Assembly (NCBI RefSeq): GCF_002251735.1
Contig: NZ_NOXS01000031.1
Location: 62,001-126,000 of the forward strand
DNA from: Elstera cyanobacteriorum
GTDB taxonomy: Bacteria; Pseudomonadota; Alphaproteobacteria; Elsterales; Elsteraceae
Reading direction: 5' to 3'
Length of the DNA stretch: 64,000 bases
Below, in pieces: positions 7,985 through 15,822 of this stretch; position 1 is the first letter of the stretch, and each line of letters begins with the position of its first letter. Both the position numbers and the translations under genes were made by a program. The notes under the pieces were generated by a model. The model did no database searches. It worked only from the letters and a program-made list of their open reading frames with translations, and was not told where the DNA came from.

Positions 7985-8029
7985 CGGGCGTTTCCTTCTT
8001 GTTCTTGTTTTTAGCAGAAGAAACGCCCG
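7985..8029 (-). promoter_or_regulatory. Leader hairpin occluding the AlkA-type gene's ribosome-binding site
   Basis: Read on the minus strand, CGGGCGTTTC (8029-8020) pairs perfectly with GAAACGCCCG (7994-7985), which abuts the ATG at 7984. After a single bulged G the stem continues for four pairs (TTCT with AGAA), giving 14 pairs around a 16-nt A-rich loop. The Shine-Dalgarno AGAAGGA (7999-7993) lies wholly in the 3' arm. The pairing is seen; translational control, for example thermosensing or protein binding, is inference. Confidence 0.55.
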
Positions 8030-8147
8030 CTGTCCCCCCGTTTCTTGCGGCCATGCGCGGGCTGCGACCCTGGCGGCCTTGCCCCGGGCAGGCGGCGTGA
8101 TTAGGGTAGCGCCAGTTTTCGCCGCATTGCACCAGGGAGCAGCACCT

Positions 8148-8543
8148 ATGCCCAGCCGCTATTGGGTTGTCGGGGGTCAGTATACCGATACCGCCTTCAC
8201 TGCCGTTGTCGCCGGAACCGAAGAAGAGCATATCGGCCCCTTTGCCTCCTACGATGAAGCCAAAGCCGCCTGGCAGGCGCGCGCTTGGGCGACGGTGGAT
8301 AACTGCAATTTCCGCTTCCGCATTATCGAAGAGCCGGGCCCGAAGCGCGCCAAGCGCTATTGGGTGATCGGCGGCGATTATGTCGATACCGGCTTCCGCC
8401 AGTTGGTCGATGGTGCGCAGGAAGAACGCATCGGCCCGTTCGATACCTATGAAGGGGCGCATGCCGCATGGCAGAAGGCCGCTTGGTCCACCGTCGATAG
8501 CTGCACCAAGCGCTACCGGGTTGTCGAGGAAACGGTCGTTTAA
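8148..8543 (+). CDS. Tandem-duplicated DUF4170 protein
   Basis: A 131-residue protein made of two copies of one module: residues 4-62 (RYWVVGGQYTDTAF ... FRFRIIEE) and 70-128 (RYWVIGGDYVDTGF ... KRYRVVEE). Each copy holds IGPF, a helix with AAWQ and an ST/AT-VD-x-C strand. DUF4170 proteins usually consist of one such module of 70-80 residues, so this is an internal duplication. Start ATG 8148 follows AGGGAG; the longer in-frame start at 8079 lacks homology. The module is short, beta-rich and without membrane segments or known catalytic residues. Function unknown. Confidence 0.85.
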   Translation: MPSRYWVVGGQYTDTAFTAVVAGTEEEHIGPFASYDEAKAAWQARAWATVDNCNFRFRIIEEPGPKRAKRYWVIGGDYVDTGFRQLVDGAQEERIGPFDTYEGAHAAWQKAAWSTVDSCTKRYRVVEETVV

Positions 8544-8560
8544 ACCTTCATCCTCATTGG

Positions 8561-8725
8561 CGTTGATCGTGACCGATCAACGCGGCCCTCAGGCGGCGGG
8601 CGGATTGCTCCGCAACCCTTGCCTTCCGCAGCACCCGGCACGTTTGACGTGCCAAGCACGTCAGGAGCTGCGCGGCGCAGTCGCGCCGATCCAAGGTACA
8701 ATGAGTCAAGCTCATTGCACCTTGG
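8561..8725. repeat. Cluster of five hairpins in a convergent gap
   Basis: The 184-nt gap between the DUF4170 gene and the convergent antiporter gene contains successive inverted repeats: 8561-8582 (9-bp stem, loop TGAC), 8600-8613 (5 bp), 8646-8662 (7 bp, GACGTGC/GCACGTC), 8668-8680 (6 bp) and 8691-8725 (two 7-bp blocks around one mismatch, CCAAGGT and CAATGAG arms). The first and last are plausible terminators for the two converging genes; the middle ones are unexplained. Confidence 0.55.
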
Positions 8726-8727
8726 TA

Positions 8728-10530
8728 TTACCCCCGCCGGGACCGGCGTTCCGGCGGGGCATCGTTTTCGAACAGGTCCATCAGCTCGCGTGCGGCGTTT
8801 TTCGAGGTGCGGATCAACTCCGCCTCGTCCTGGAAAACGGCGAATTGGCGCAGGATCATCGCTTCGTCATGGTCGCGGAAGGTGCGGGCGGTGCGTTCGG
8901 CCTCCGCCGGTGTCATGCCGAGGGTGGTTAAAATCCGTTCGCCCATGACCAGCGAGGAATAGAGCGCCTCGCGCAGAACATTCTCCGGCGGCAACCCGGC
9001 TTCCATCAGCAGATAAACGTGACGGCGGTTGCGGGCGCGGGCATAGAGCGTGACATGGGGGAAATGCTGCTGCACCTCCGTCACCAGTTTCACGGCGGCG
9101 GCAATATCATCGAAGGCGATGACGACGACGCGCGCCTCCTCGATCCCCGCAACGCGCAACAGTTCCATCCGCGTCGGATCGCCGTAATAGACGTAATTGC
9201 CGTATTGGCGGATGAAATCCACCTGCTTGGCATTGGTTTCGAGGGCGGTATAGGGGATGCGCCGCGCGCTGAGCAGGCGGCCGACGACTTGGCCGAAGCG
9301 CCCAAAGCCGCAGATGATCACTTCCGGCGTTTCATCCGGCATCGCATCGAACTCGCGCGCCGCATCGGCTTCGACAAGGCGCGGCGCCACCCAGCGTTCA
9401 TGGGCGGCAAACAGCAGCGGCGTTAGCATCATCGAACAGGTGACGATCAGCGACAGTTCCGCCGCATCCGCCGCCCCCATCACCTTATCGGCGACGGCCT
9501 GCTGAAACAGCACGAAGCCAAATTCGCCGCCCTGCGCCAGGGCAAGGCCGGTCTGGCGGGCGCTGGCGTCCTTTCGGCCCGTTCCGCGCAGGAGGGCATA
9601 GATCACCAGTGCCTTGACCGCCATCAGCCCCAGGATCATTAGCAGCAGGCGCACGGGCGATTGCGCCAGCAGATCGAGCCGCAGGCCCATGCCAATGGCG
9701 ATGAAGAACAGCCCGAGCAACAGGCCCTTGAAGGGTTCGATATCGACCTGCAACTCGTGCCGATATTCGCTATCGGCCAGCAGCACGCCCGCAATGAAGG
9801 CGCCGAGCGACATTGATAGGCCCGCAGCATGCACCAGCGTGGCGGTGCCAACGACGACGAGCAGGGCGGTGGCGATAAAGATTTCGTGCGTCTTGGAGGC
9901 CGCGACCATGCGGAAGATCGGCCGGATCAGAAAGCGCCCGCCGAAGAAGACCAGCAGCAGCGCCAGCACGGCTTCCCCCACCGCGCGCCAGGGGTCGGCA
10001 TCGGCGGTAGCGCCGCCGTCCGGCGCCAGCAGTGGCAGCAGGGCAACCAGCGGAATAATCGCGAGATCTTGGAAGAGCAGCAGGGCAAACCCGTCGCGCC
10101 CTGTCTGGGTCGGCAGCAGGTCGCGTTCGGCCAGCATCGGCAGCACGAACGCGGTGGAGGAGAGGGCGAGGCCGAAGCCGCCGATCACCGCAATCGGTAG
10201 GCTGAAGCCGATCAGCCCATAGCCGATCGCGGTCAGCGCCGTCGCCGTCACAAGCACCTGGGCGCCGCCGATGCCGAAAACGGCGTGGCGCATGACCCAG
10301 AGGCGCGACGGTTTCAACTCCAGCCCGATCAGGAACAGCAGCATGACCACGCCGAATTCAGAGATGTGCAACATCTCATCCACATCGGTCACGATTCCCA
10401 GCGCCGCCGGGCCGATGATAATGCCCGCCGCCAAATACCCCAGCACGGACCCCAGCCCAATTTTCTTAGCGACCGGCACGGCCAAAACCGCCGCGCTGAG
10501 CAAAATAACGATCGTAAACAGATCGCCCAT
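8728..10530 (-). CDS. Cation:proton antiporter-2 (Kef-type) with TrkA-N domain
   Basis: A 600-residue inner-membrane protein. Residues 1-380 form about 12-13 helices of the Na+/H+ exchanger fold, with the conserved FLIGLELKPS and AGVLLADSEYRHE segments. Residues about 405-525 are an RCK/TrkA-N nucleotide-binding domain (GFGRFGQVVG, YGDPTRMELL). This architecture matches glutathione-gated KefB/KefC and YbaL antiporters, which exchange K+ for H+ during electrophile or pH stress. No kefF/kefG-type ancillary gene is adjacent, so KefB versus YbaL type is open. The start overlaps the ubiE stop by one base (TGATG), implying coupling. Confidence 0.9.
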   Translation of the reverse strand: MGDLFTIVILLSAAVLAVPVAKKIGLGSVLGYLAAGIIIGPAALGIVTDVDEMLHISEFGVVMLLFLIGLELKPSRLWVMRHAVFGIGGAQVLVTATALTAIGYGLIGFSLPIAVIGGFGLALSSTAFVLPMLAERDLLPTQTGRDGFALLLFQDLAIIPLVALLPLLAPDGGATADADPWRAVGEAVLALLLVFFGGRFLIRPIFRMVAASKTHEIFIATALLVVVGTATLVHAAGLSMSLGAFIAGVLLADSEYRHELQVDIEPFKGLLLGLFFIAIGMGLRLDLLAQSPVRLLLMILGLMAVKALVIYALLRGTGRKDASARQTGLALAQGGEFGFVLFQQAVADKVMGAADAAELSLIVTCSMMLTPLLFAAHERWVAPRLVEADAAREFDAMPDETPEVIICGFGRFGQVVGRLLSARRIPYTALETNAKQVDFIRQYGNYVYYGDPTRMELLRVAGIEEARVVVIAFDDIAAAVKLVTEVQQHFPHVTLYARARNRRHVYLLMEAGLPPENVLREALYSSLVMGERILTTLGMTPAEAERTARTFRDHDEAMILRQFAVFQDEAELIRTSKNAARELMDLFENDAPPERRSRRG

Positions 10531-11300
10531 CAGAGTTTCCAGCCGCTATGGATGGCGGCAATCCCCCCCGATAGATTGCGAATCTCAACCCGCTCGAACC
10601 CAACGGCCCGCATCCGTTCCGCCAATTCCTCCTGGGGTGGAAAGCGGCGGATGCTCTCGACGAGATATTGATACGACTCGCGGTCCTTGGCGATCAGCGC
10701 GCCCAGTTCCGGCAGCAGCTTGAAGGAGTAAAGATCGTAGATCTTATCGAGACCCGGCAGAATGACGTGACTGAATTCCAGACAGAAAAACCGCCCGCCG
10801 GGGCGCAGCACGCGGAAAGCATCGGCCAAAGCCTGATCGATATGGGTGACGTTGCGCAGGCCGAAGGCGATCGTATAGGTATCCACACTGCTATCGGGCA
10901 CCGGCAGGCTTTGCGCGTCGGCAACGAGGTAGGAGAGATCGCCCTTGATCCCTTTGTCTAAGGCCCGATCCCGCCCGACCGAAACCATGCTTTCGTTAAT
11001 ATCGGCGATGGTCACCCGCGCCCCCGGCGCCCGGCCCAGAATGCGGAAGGCAATATCGCCGGTGCCGCCCGCCACATCCAGATAGCGGCGCCCATCGCGC
11101 GGGGCGACCCAATCGATGAGCGCGGCTTTCCACAGCCGATGGACGCCGAGGCTCATGGCGTCGTTCATCACATCGTAGCTGCTGGCGACGCTATCGAAGA
11201 CCTGGCGGACCATGCCGGCCTTTTGCGCAGGATCGACGGGGCGGAAGCCGAACCAGCCGGCTTCGCGGCTGCTGGCGGGGGAGGGGGCGGTATCAGTCAT
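10530..11300 (-). CDS. ubiE: Ubiquinone/menaquinone C-methyltransferase
   Basis: A 256-residue class I SAM methyltransferase that methylates the ring carbon of 2-methoxy-6-polyprenyl-1,4-benzoquinol (and demethylmenaquinone where present). Motif I is DVAGGTGDIAF, FGLRNVTHIDQAL is the family signature, and RVLRPGGRFFCLEFSH is the post-motif strand. The N-terminal VRQVFDSVASSYDVMND is also diagnostic. It is cytosolic, associated with the quinone assembly complex. It is followed with one-base overlap by the Kef-type antiporter gene. A perfect palindrome lies 42 nt upstream of its start. Confidence 0.97.
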   Translation of the reverse strand: MTDTAPSPASSREAGWFGFRPVDPAQKAGMVRQVFDSVASSYDVMNDAMSLGVHRLWKAALIDWVAPRDGRRYLDVAGGTGDIAFRILGRAPGARVTIADINESMVSVGRDRALDKGIKGDLSYLVADAQSLPVPDSSVDTYTIAFGLRNVTHIDQALADAFRVLRPGGRFFCLEFSHVILPGLDKIYDLYSFKLLPELGALIAKDRESYQYLVESIRRFPPQEELAERMRAVGFERVEIRNLSGGIAAIHSGWKL

Positions 11301-11341
11301 GATCGCAGTCTAATGGGGTTTTGCCCGGCTGGGAACCGGCA

Positions 11342-11357
11342 GAAAGGTTAACCTTTC
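11342..11357. promoter_or_regulatory. Perfect 16-bp palindrome between ubiE and the HNH gene
   Basis: GAAAGGTTAACCTTTC is perfectly self-complementary. It lies 41 nt upstream of the ubiE start (minus) and about 158 nt before the HNH start (plus), inside a 214-nt divergent promoter region. Its symmetry and position suggest an operator for a dimeric regulator, most likely acting on ubiE. No regulator can be named from the sequence. Confidence 0.45.
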
Positions 11358-11514
11358 CGCTTGCGAAACGGCGCCCGCAGTTTGTGAATTTTTCGTGCCA
11401 ACGTCGTTAAAGTCGGGCGGCGGGGTTGCCAGCGCCATACGGATGGGATACCTAAAAGATCACCAGGAATGACCGTTCCAGCGCCCGATCCGGGCCGTTT
11501 GGGAGACGTCGCGA

Positions 11515-12072
11515 ATGTCGCATGTGCAGTGCCCCGCCTTGGTGTTGAACGCCGATTTTAGGCCGCTCAGTTATTTTCCCCTGTCGCTTTGGTCTTGGCA
11601 GGATGCGGTCAAAGCGGTGTTTTTGGATCGGGTCAATATTCTGTCGGAATATGACACAACGATCCGAAGTCCCAGTTTCGAAATGCGCCTGCCGTCGGTC
11701 ATTGCCCTAAAAGATTATGTTCAGACGGCACGAAGGCCTGCATTTACCCGCTTTAATGTGTTCCTACGCGATGCCTTTAGCTGCCAATACTGCGGCGATC
11801 AATTTCCCACCCATGAATTGACTTTCGATCACGTCATTCCGCGTTCGCGCGGCGGGCGAACCTCCTGGGATAATGTCGTCACCGCCTGCTCGGCCTGTAA
11901 TCTTAAGAAAGCCAGCCATCTGCCCCGGGAAATCCGCATGTTTCCGCTGGAACCGGCGCAAGAACCCTCCACCCATTTCCTTCAGGAACGCGGCCGCAAA
12001 TTCCCGCCGAACTTCCTGCATGAAAGCTGGCGGGATTATCTCTATTGGGATACCGAGTTGGAAACGACCTAA
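11515..12072 (+). CDS. HNH endonuclease family protein
   Basis: A 185-residue protein. Its C-terminal half carries the zinc-bound HNH nuclease fold: CQYCG at about residues 90-94, then FDHVIPRSRGG, the central Asn in SWDNVV and CSACN. The N-terminal half (VLNADFRPLSYFPLSLW, AVFLDRVNILSEYD) is the conserved extension of the single-copy chromosomal HNH proteins found in alphaproteobacteria and other bacteria. Their role is unclear, perhaps DNA repair rather than defence. The ATG lies 8 nt after GGGAGA. It stands alone between ubiE and a convergent serine hydrolase gene, whose stop codon it overlaps by 4 nt. Confidence 0.88.
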   Translation: MSHVQCPALVLNADFRPLSYFPLSLWSWQDAVKAVFLDRVNILSEYDTTIRSPSFEMRLPSVIALKDYVQTARRPAFTRFNVFLRDAFSCQYCGDQFPTHELTFDHVIPRSRGGRTSWDNVVTACSACNLKKASHLPREIRMFPLEPAQEPSTHFLQERGRKFPPNFLHESWRDYLYWDTELETT

Positions 12073-13094
12073 TTCGCAAAAATCCCCTGGACCAGATTGC
12101 CGATGCGTTGGCGGAACTGGTGGTGCGCCCGCACATCCGTGTGGCGGGTTGGGTGAACGCGGTTCCCCAGCAGCGCCCAGGTGATTCCCCGTTCCGTGTC
12201 TGCCCAAACGCCGGTTCCGGTAAAACCCGTATGGCCGACACTACGGGCGGAACTAAGGCCGCCGCCGGACCAGTTGAGGTGCCGAATCTGCCAGCCGAGG
12301 GCGCGGTCGTCGGTCTGTTTTTCCAGCATGGCGGCACGCGCCGCTGGCGGCAGCGCCGCCCCGAACACCAGCGCGTCGGCGCGGTTCAGCACTGCATCGA
12401 GCGTGCCGAACAGCCCGGCGTGCCCGGCAATCCCGCCGAGGGCGAAGGCGTTTTCATCGTGCACCTCGCCCTTGACCATCCGCCCGCGCCAGGAACAGGC
12501 TTCGGTTGCCACCGCTAGGCTGGGGCCGGGGGTAACGGCAAACCCAGCCTCCTCCGCCAGGGCTGCGAGGCTCTGGCCGGTCAGGCGCTCGATAACAATG
12601 CCCAGCAGAATGAAGTTGATGTCCGAATAGACAGACTCGCCAAAAGCCCAATCTTTTTGCAGCACTAACGCTTCCAGCCGCGCTTTGCCCTCGCCCCAGG
12701 TATAGATCGGTTCCACGGCGGGCAGGCCACTGGTATGGGTCAGGCATTGGCGCAGGGTGACCCGGCGCACCGGATGGTTGGGATCATATTGGTATACATC
12801 GGGCAGATGGGTCGCCAGCGGATCGTCGAGATCAAGCTTTCCGGCGGCGGCAAGCGCCAGGACTGCCGGGGTGGTCAGCAGTACCTTCGTTAGACTGGCG
12901 AGATCGAAGCGATGCTTGGGGGTCAGCCCCTCCGGCGTTGGTACCCGTTGGGCGAGGCCCAGGCAGGTCTGAAACCGCTCGCCGCCTTGTGTCCGCACCC
13001 CAAGCGCAAAACCGGACCCCAGTCCGCGCGAAAGCGCCTCTTCCAGCGCGAGGTTGAGGGGGGCGAAGCGGGGATCATTCATCGGGCGGCTCAT
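12069..13094 (-). CDS. Serine hydrolase of the class C beta-lactamase family
   Basis: A 341-residue penicillin-recognising-fold hydrolase. The catalytic SxxK is SLTK (residues 67-70); VYSDINF is the position of the usual YxN, with Asp in place of Asn; HTG in VGHTGFTG fits the third motif. No signal peptide is evident, so the protein is probably cytosolic, which argues against a resistance role. It overlaps anmK by 4 nt as the second gene of that unit. That suggests a substrate from peptidoglycan recycling, such as a muropeptide or peptide bond, but esterase activity is also possible. The YxN change is worth noting. Confidence 0.8.
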   Translation of the reverse strand: MSRPMNDPRFAPLNLALEEALSRGLGSGFALGVRTQGGERFQTCLGLAQRVPTPEGLTPKHRFDLASLTKVLLTTPAVLALAAAGKLDLDDPLATHLPDVYQYDPNHPVRRVTLRQCLTHTSGLPAVEPIYTWGEGKARLEALVLQKDWAFGESVYSDINFILLGIVIERLTGQSLAALAEEAGFAVTPGPSLAVATEACSWRGRMVKGEVHDENAFALGGIAGHAGLFGTLDAVLNRADALVFGAALPPAARAAMLEKQTDDRALGWQIRHLNWSGGGLSSARSVGHTGFTGTGVWADTERGITWALLGNRVHPTRHTDVRAHHQFRQRIGNLVQGIFAN

Positions 13095-14164
13095 GGGTTC
13101 GGGCGGTGCAACTCGCCGCCGCTCACAGGATAGCGGCAGCCGGTAGTGCCGGGAAGGCTGAGGATTTTACCCTGCACCGAGCGGATGGCGAGAAAGCCGA
13201 AGGCCTGCGCCTCCAGCGCATCGCCGTCCCAGCCTAAGGTTTCGACCGGCACCGCAGGCGCCCCAACGGCAGCCGCGATCCGTGCCATCAGGTGCCGATT
13301 ATGCCGCCCGCCGCCGGTCACCAGCCAGCGGGTCGGCCATGTCGGCAGATGCGGCAGGGCGGCGGCGAGGCTTTGGGCGGTGAACTCGGTCAGCGTCGCC
13401 GCGCCGTCTTCGGGGGATAGTCCGGCAACGGCATCAATTGCCCAGCCGTTACGGTCCAGGGATTTCGGCGGTGGCGCGGCGAAATAGGGATGGTCGAGCA
13501 GCCGGGCGAGGGCAGTGGGATCGACCGCACCGCGCGCGGCGATGCGCCCCTCCGCGTCCCAGGTTTGATTGGTATGGCGGCTGATCCAATCGTCGATCAG
13601 CGCATTGCCGGGGCCGGTATCGAAGGCGAGCACCCGGTCGCCGTTAAGATAGGTGAGGTTACCGACCCCGCCGAGATTGAGCACGACGAGCGGCTGCGGC
13701 AGATCCTTGGCCAAAGCAGCATGGAAGATCGGCACCAGCGGCGCCCCTTGCCCGCCCGCCGCCAGATCGGCATGGCGGAAGCGGTTCACCACCGGCAGGC
13801 CGAGGCTGCGGGCTAGCCGGACGCCATCGCCCAACTGCCGGGTAAAGCCGCGTGCCGGGCGGTGCAGAACCGTCTGCCCGTGAAACCCGACAAGATCGGG
13901 GCGACGGCCGATCTTGGCCATGAGTTCGGTAACAGCGGCGGCGTTGCAGTCGGTTAGCCGGGCTTCTAGCGCCTCCAGTCCATCCTGCTCGGCCCGGTCC
14001 GGGTCATGAACCAGCGCCCGCAGGTCTTCGCGCAGATCGGCGGGATAAGGTTGGGTTAGGGCCGGGCCAAAGCCGGAAACCCGCTCCCCATCGCTGTCGA
14101 TCCAGGCGGCATCCACCCCATCCAGGGCGGTACCACTCATCAAGCCAATCGCGCTGATCATCAT
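13091..14164 (-). CDS. anmK: Anhydro-N-acetylmuramic acid kinase
   Basis: A 357-residue kinase that cleaves the 1,6-anhydro ring of anhydro-MurNAc and phosphorylates it to MurNAc-6-phosphate in cell-wall recycling. The N-terminal GLMSGTALDGVDAA is the family signature (MSGTSxDGxD) and binds ATP and substrate. GFHGQTVLHRP, LNLGGVGNLTYL and FDTGPGNALIDDW are further conserved blocks. Two ATGs start the frame; either may be used. It is coupled to the downstream serine hydrolase gene. No murQ etherase is nearby. A rho-independent terminator of the preceding livJ-type gene lies just upstream. Confidence 0.96.
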   Translation of the reverse strand: MMISAIGLMSGTALDGVDAAWIDSDGERVSGFGPALTQPYPADLREDLRALVHDPDRAEQDGLEALEARLTDCNAAAVTELMAKIGRRPDLVGFHGQTVLHRPARGFTRQLGDGVRLARSLGLPVVNRFRHADLAAGGQGAPLVPIFHAALAKDLPQPLVVLNLGGVGNLTYLNGDRVLAFDTGPGNALIDDWISRHTNQTWDAEGRIAARGAVDPTALARLLDHPYFAAPPPKSLDRNGWAIDAVAGLSPEDGAATLTEFTAQSLAAALPHLPTWPTRWLVTGGGRHNRHLMARIAAAVGAPAVPVETLGWDGDALEAQAFGFLAIRSVQGKILSLPGTTGCRYPVSGGELHRPNP

Positions 14165-14170
14165 CTTCCC

Positions 14171-14204
14171 AAAGAAAAACCCGGCAGCGTTGCCACTGCC
14201 GGGT
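14171..14204 (-). terminator. Rho-independent terminator of the livJ-type gene
   Basis: On the minus strand ACCCGGCAG (14204-14196) pairs with CTGCCGGGT (14187-14179) around an 8-nt loop, directly followed by TTTTTCTTT. It starts 28 nt after the stop codon of the branched-chain-type binding protein gene and before the anmK start. Stem and T tract are a textbook pair. Confidence 0.9.
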
Positions 14205-14231
14205 CCATTCCAAAAAGTAACCCGCGTGGGA

Positions 14232-15338
14232 TTACATTTCCGAATATTCGCCGTTCTTCCAAACGTACCAGACGTACTTGGAAACGGTCAGATCGCCCTT
14301 GGCATCGAAGGCCAGTTCGCCGATGACGGTCTGGAACTTGTTGCCCTTCATGGCCTTGGCCACATCGTCCTTCTTCAGCGACTTGGCGAGGTTAGCGGCC
14401 TGCGCCCACACTTCGACGCCCGAGTAGGACAGCAGCGTGTAGCCTTCAGGATCGTAACCGGTCGCCTTGAACTGCTCGACAACCTTAGCGGCGGTCGGGA
14501 ACTTGCGGGGATCCGGATCGAAGGTCATCAGCACGCCTTCACCGGCGGCACCGGTGATCGACCAGAATTCCTTCGAGACGATACCATCGCCCGACAGGAA
14601 GGCGGCCTTCAGGCCCTGATCGCGCGACTGACGAACCAGCAGGCCCGCTTCGTTATGCAGACCACCGAAGTAGATGGCATCGATACCAGCCGACTTCATC
14701 TTCGACACGAGGGCCGAGAAGTCCTTATCACCGGTGGTCACGCCTTCGTACATGGCTTCCTTGAGGCCGGCGGCATTCATCGCCTTCACGGTTTCATCGG
14801 CCAGACCCTTACCGTAGGAGGTCTTGTCATGAATGACGGCGACCTTCTTACCGGCAAAATTCTTGGACAGATACTGGCCGGCAACCGTGCCCTGCTGGTC
14901 ATCGCGACCGCAGACGCGGAAGACGTTACCGAACTTCGCCTTATCGGTCAGCGCCGGGTTGGTCGAAGCCGGGGTGATCTGGATGATCCCTTCTTCACCA
15001 TAGACGTCCGACGCCGGGATCGAGACCGAGGAGTTGAAGTGGCCGAGAACGAACGGCACCTTCTTGGTCGCGAATTGGTTGGCAACGGCCACGCCTTGCT
15101 TCGGATCCGACGCATCATCGCCGAATTCGATCTTCACCTGACGGCCCAGCACGCCACCGGCGGCATTAATGTTCTTCACGGCCATTTCGGCGCCCTTCTT
15201 CAGCTGTTCGCCGAAGCTGGCATTCGGGCCAGTGAAGGGACCGGCAACGCCGATCGTAATGTCCTGCGCCAAGGCGCCCGTGGCGAGGGTCGCCGCAAAG
15301 GCCGCCGCAGCGACGTTCAAACCGAACTTCTTCATCAT
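14232..15338 (-). CDS. Branched-chain amino acid ABC transporter binding protein, LivJ type
   Basis: A 368-residue periplasmic solute-binding protein. A Sec signal peptide (MMKKFGLNVAAAAFAATLATGALA) precedes the mature start QDITIGVAGPFTGPNASFG, typical of LivJ/LivK-type proteins that bind Leu, Ile, Val or related ligands. I chose ATG 15338, which GGGGGA precedes, because upstream residues do not look like protein. No livHMGF permease or ATPase gene is adjacent, and a strong terminator follows, so it is monocistronic and must use a transporter encoded elsewhere. Codon choice is strongly biased (Lys AAG, Gly GGC), suggesting high expression. The ligand cannot be set from sequence. Confidence 0.93.
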   Translation of the reverse strand: MMKKFGLNVAAAAFAATLATGALAQDITIGVAGPFTGPNASFGEQLKKGAEMAVKNINAAGGVLGRQVKIEFGDDASDPKQGVAVANQFATKKVPFVLGHFNSSVSIPASDVYGEEGIIQITPASTNPALTDKAKFGNVFRVCGRDDQQGTVAGQYLSKNFAGKKVAVIHDKTSYGKGLADETVKAMNAAGLKEAMYEGVTTGDKDFSALVSKMKSAGIDAIYFGGLHNEAGLLVRQSRDQGLKAAFLSGDGIVSKEFWSITGAAGEGVLMTFDPDPRKFPTAAKVVEQFKATGYDPEGYTLLSYSGVEVWAQAANLAKSLKKDDVAKAMKGNKFQTVIGELAFDAKGDLTVSKYVWYVWKNGEYSEM

Positions 15339-15429
15339 CCGAGTAAGTCCCCCTGTTTGGGTTAATACGCCCGGCTTGGTCTCTATCGGACCTTCGGCTC
15401 GGGCGACTGAGCGCAATCCTGCCCCAGCT

Positions 15430-15458
15430 TTTCGCGAAAGGCAATTTCGTAAAATTGC
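15430..15458. promoter_or_regulatory. Adjacent palindromes in the livJ-type promoter region
   Basis: TTTCGCGAAA (15430-15439) is a perfect 10-bp palindrome. GCAATTT/AAATTGC (15441-15447 and 15452-15458, loop CGTA) forms a 7-bp hairpin right beside it. They lie 92-120 nt upstream of the livJ-type start and 56 nt past the stop of the DUF2798 gene. They may be an operator, or the hairpin may terminate the DUF2798 transcript; there is no clear T tract. Confidence 0.35.
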
Positions 15459-15513
15459 TCAATCACGAATAAATGCAGGTTATGGCCGGGGAATTGAACG
15501 GCACGCCAGAGGA

Positions 15514-15786
15514 TTACGCCGCGCCGTATAACCGGGCAACAATCTTGCGGACCAGTGGCGCCACGACCAGCACGATGGGGAAGGCGATCGACCAGGAAAC
15601 GGCCCAGGCCCCCAACCAGGTGACCACGGCCTCGCCCGGCGCGGCGGCGGCGACCGTAAAGCCGAGCGCCCGCAGCGTAGCGATGCCGGAGACGATGAAG
15701 GACATCATCCCCGAGAGCAGCAGGCCGAAGGTTATATGGATCAGACGGGCGCGGGTGGCGGGGGAGGCAGAGGCGGCGAGCGGCAT
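15514..15786 (-). CDS. Small DUF2798 membrane protein
   Basis: A 90-residue protein with two membrane helices (about residues 15-38 and 55-77). RLIHITFGLLLSGMMSFIVSG at the start and a second helix holding WSIAFPIVLVVAPLVRKIV match DUF2798, a family of small integral membrane proteins of unknown role. It follows the HD-GYP regulator gene after 36 nt on the same strand and might be co-transcribed. No catalytic residues are visible. Confidence 0.75.
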   Translation of the reverse strand: MPLAASASPATRARLIHITFGLLLSGMMSFIVSGIATLRALGFTVAAAAPGEAVVTWLGAWAVSWSIAFPIVLVVAPLVRKIVARLYGAA

Positions 15787-15822
15787 GAACGATCCTAATT
15801 TAAGCCGTATTTGATATATAGC

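Noticed and set aside
14190-15365. A 391-codon open frame opposite the livJ-type gene
   Set aside because: It is antisense to a gene with a clear signal peptide, family motifs and a terminator. The length arises from biased codon use in the real gene.
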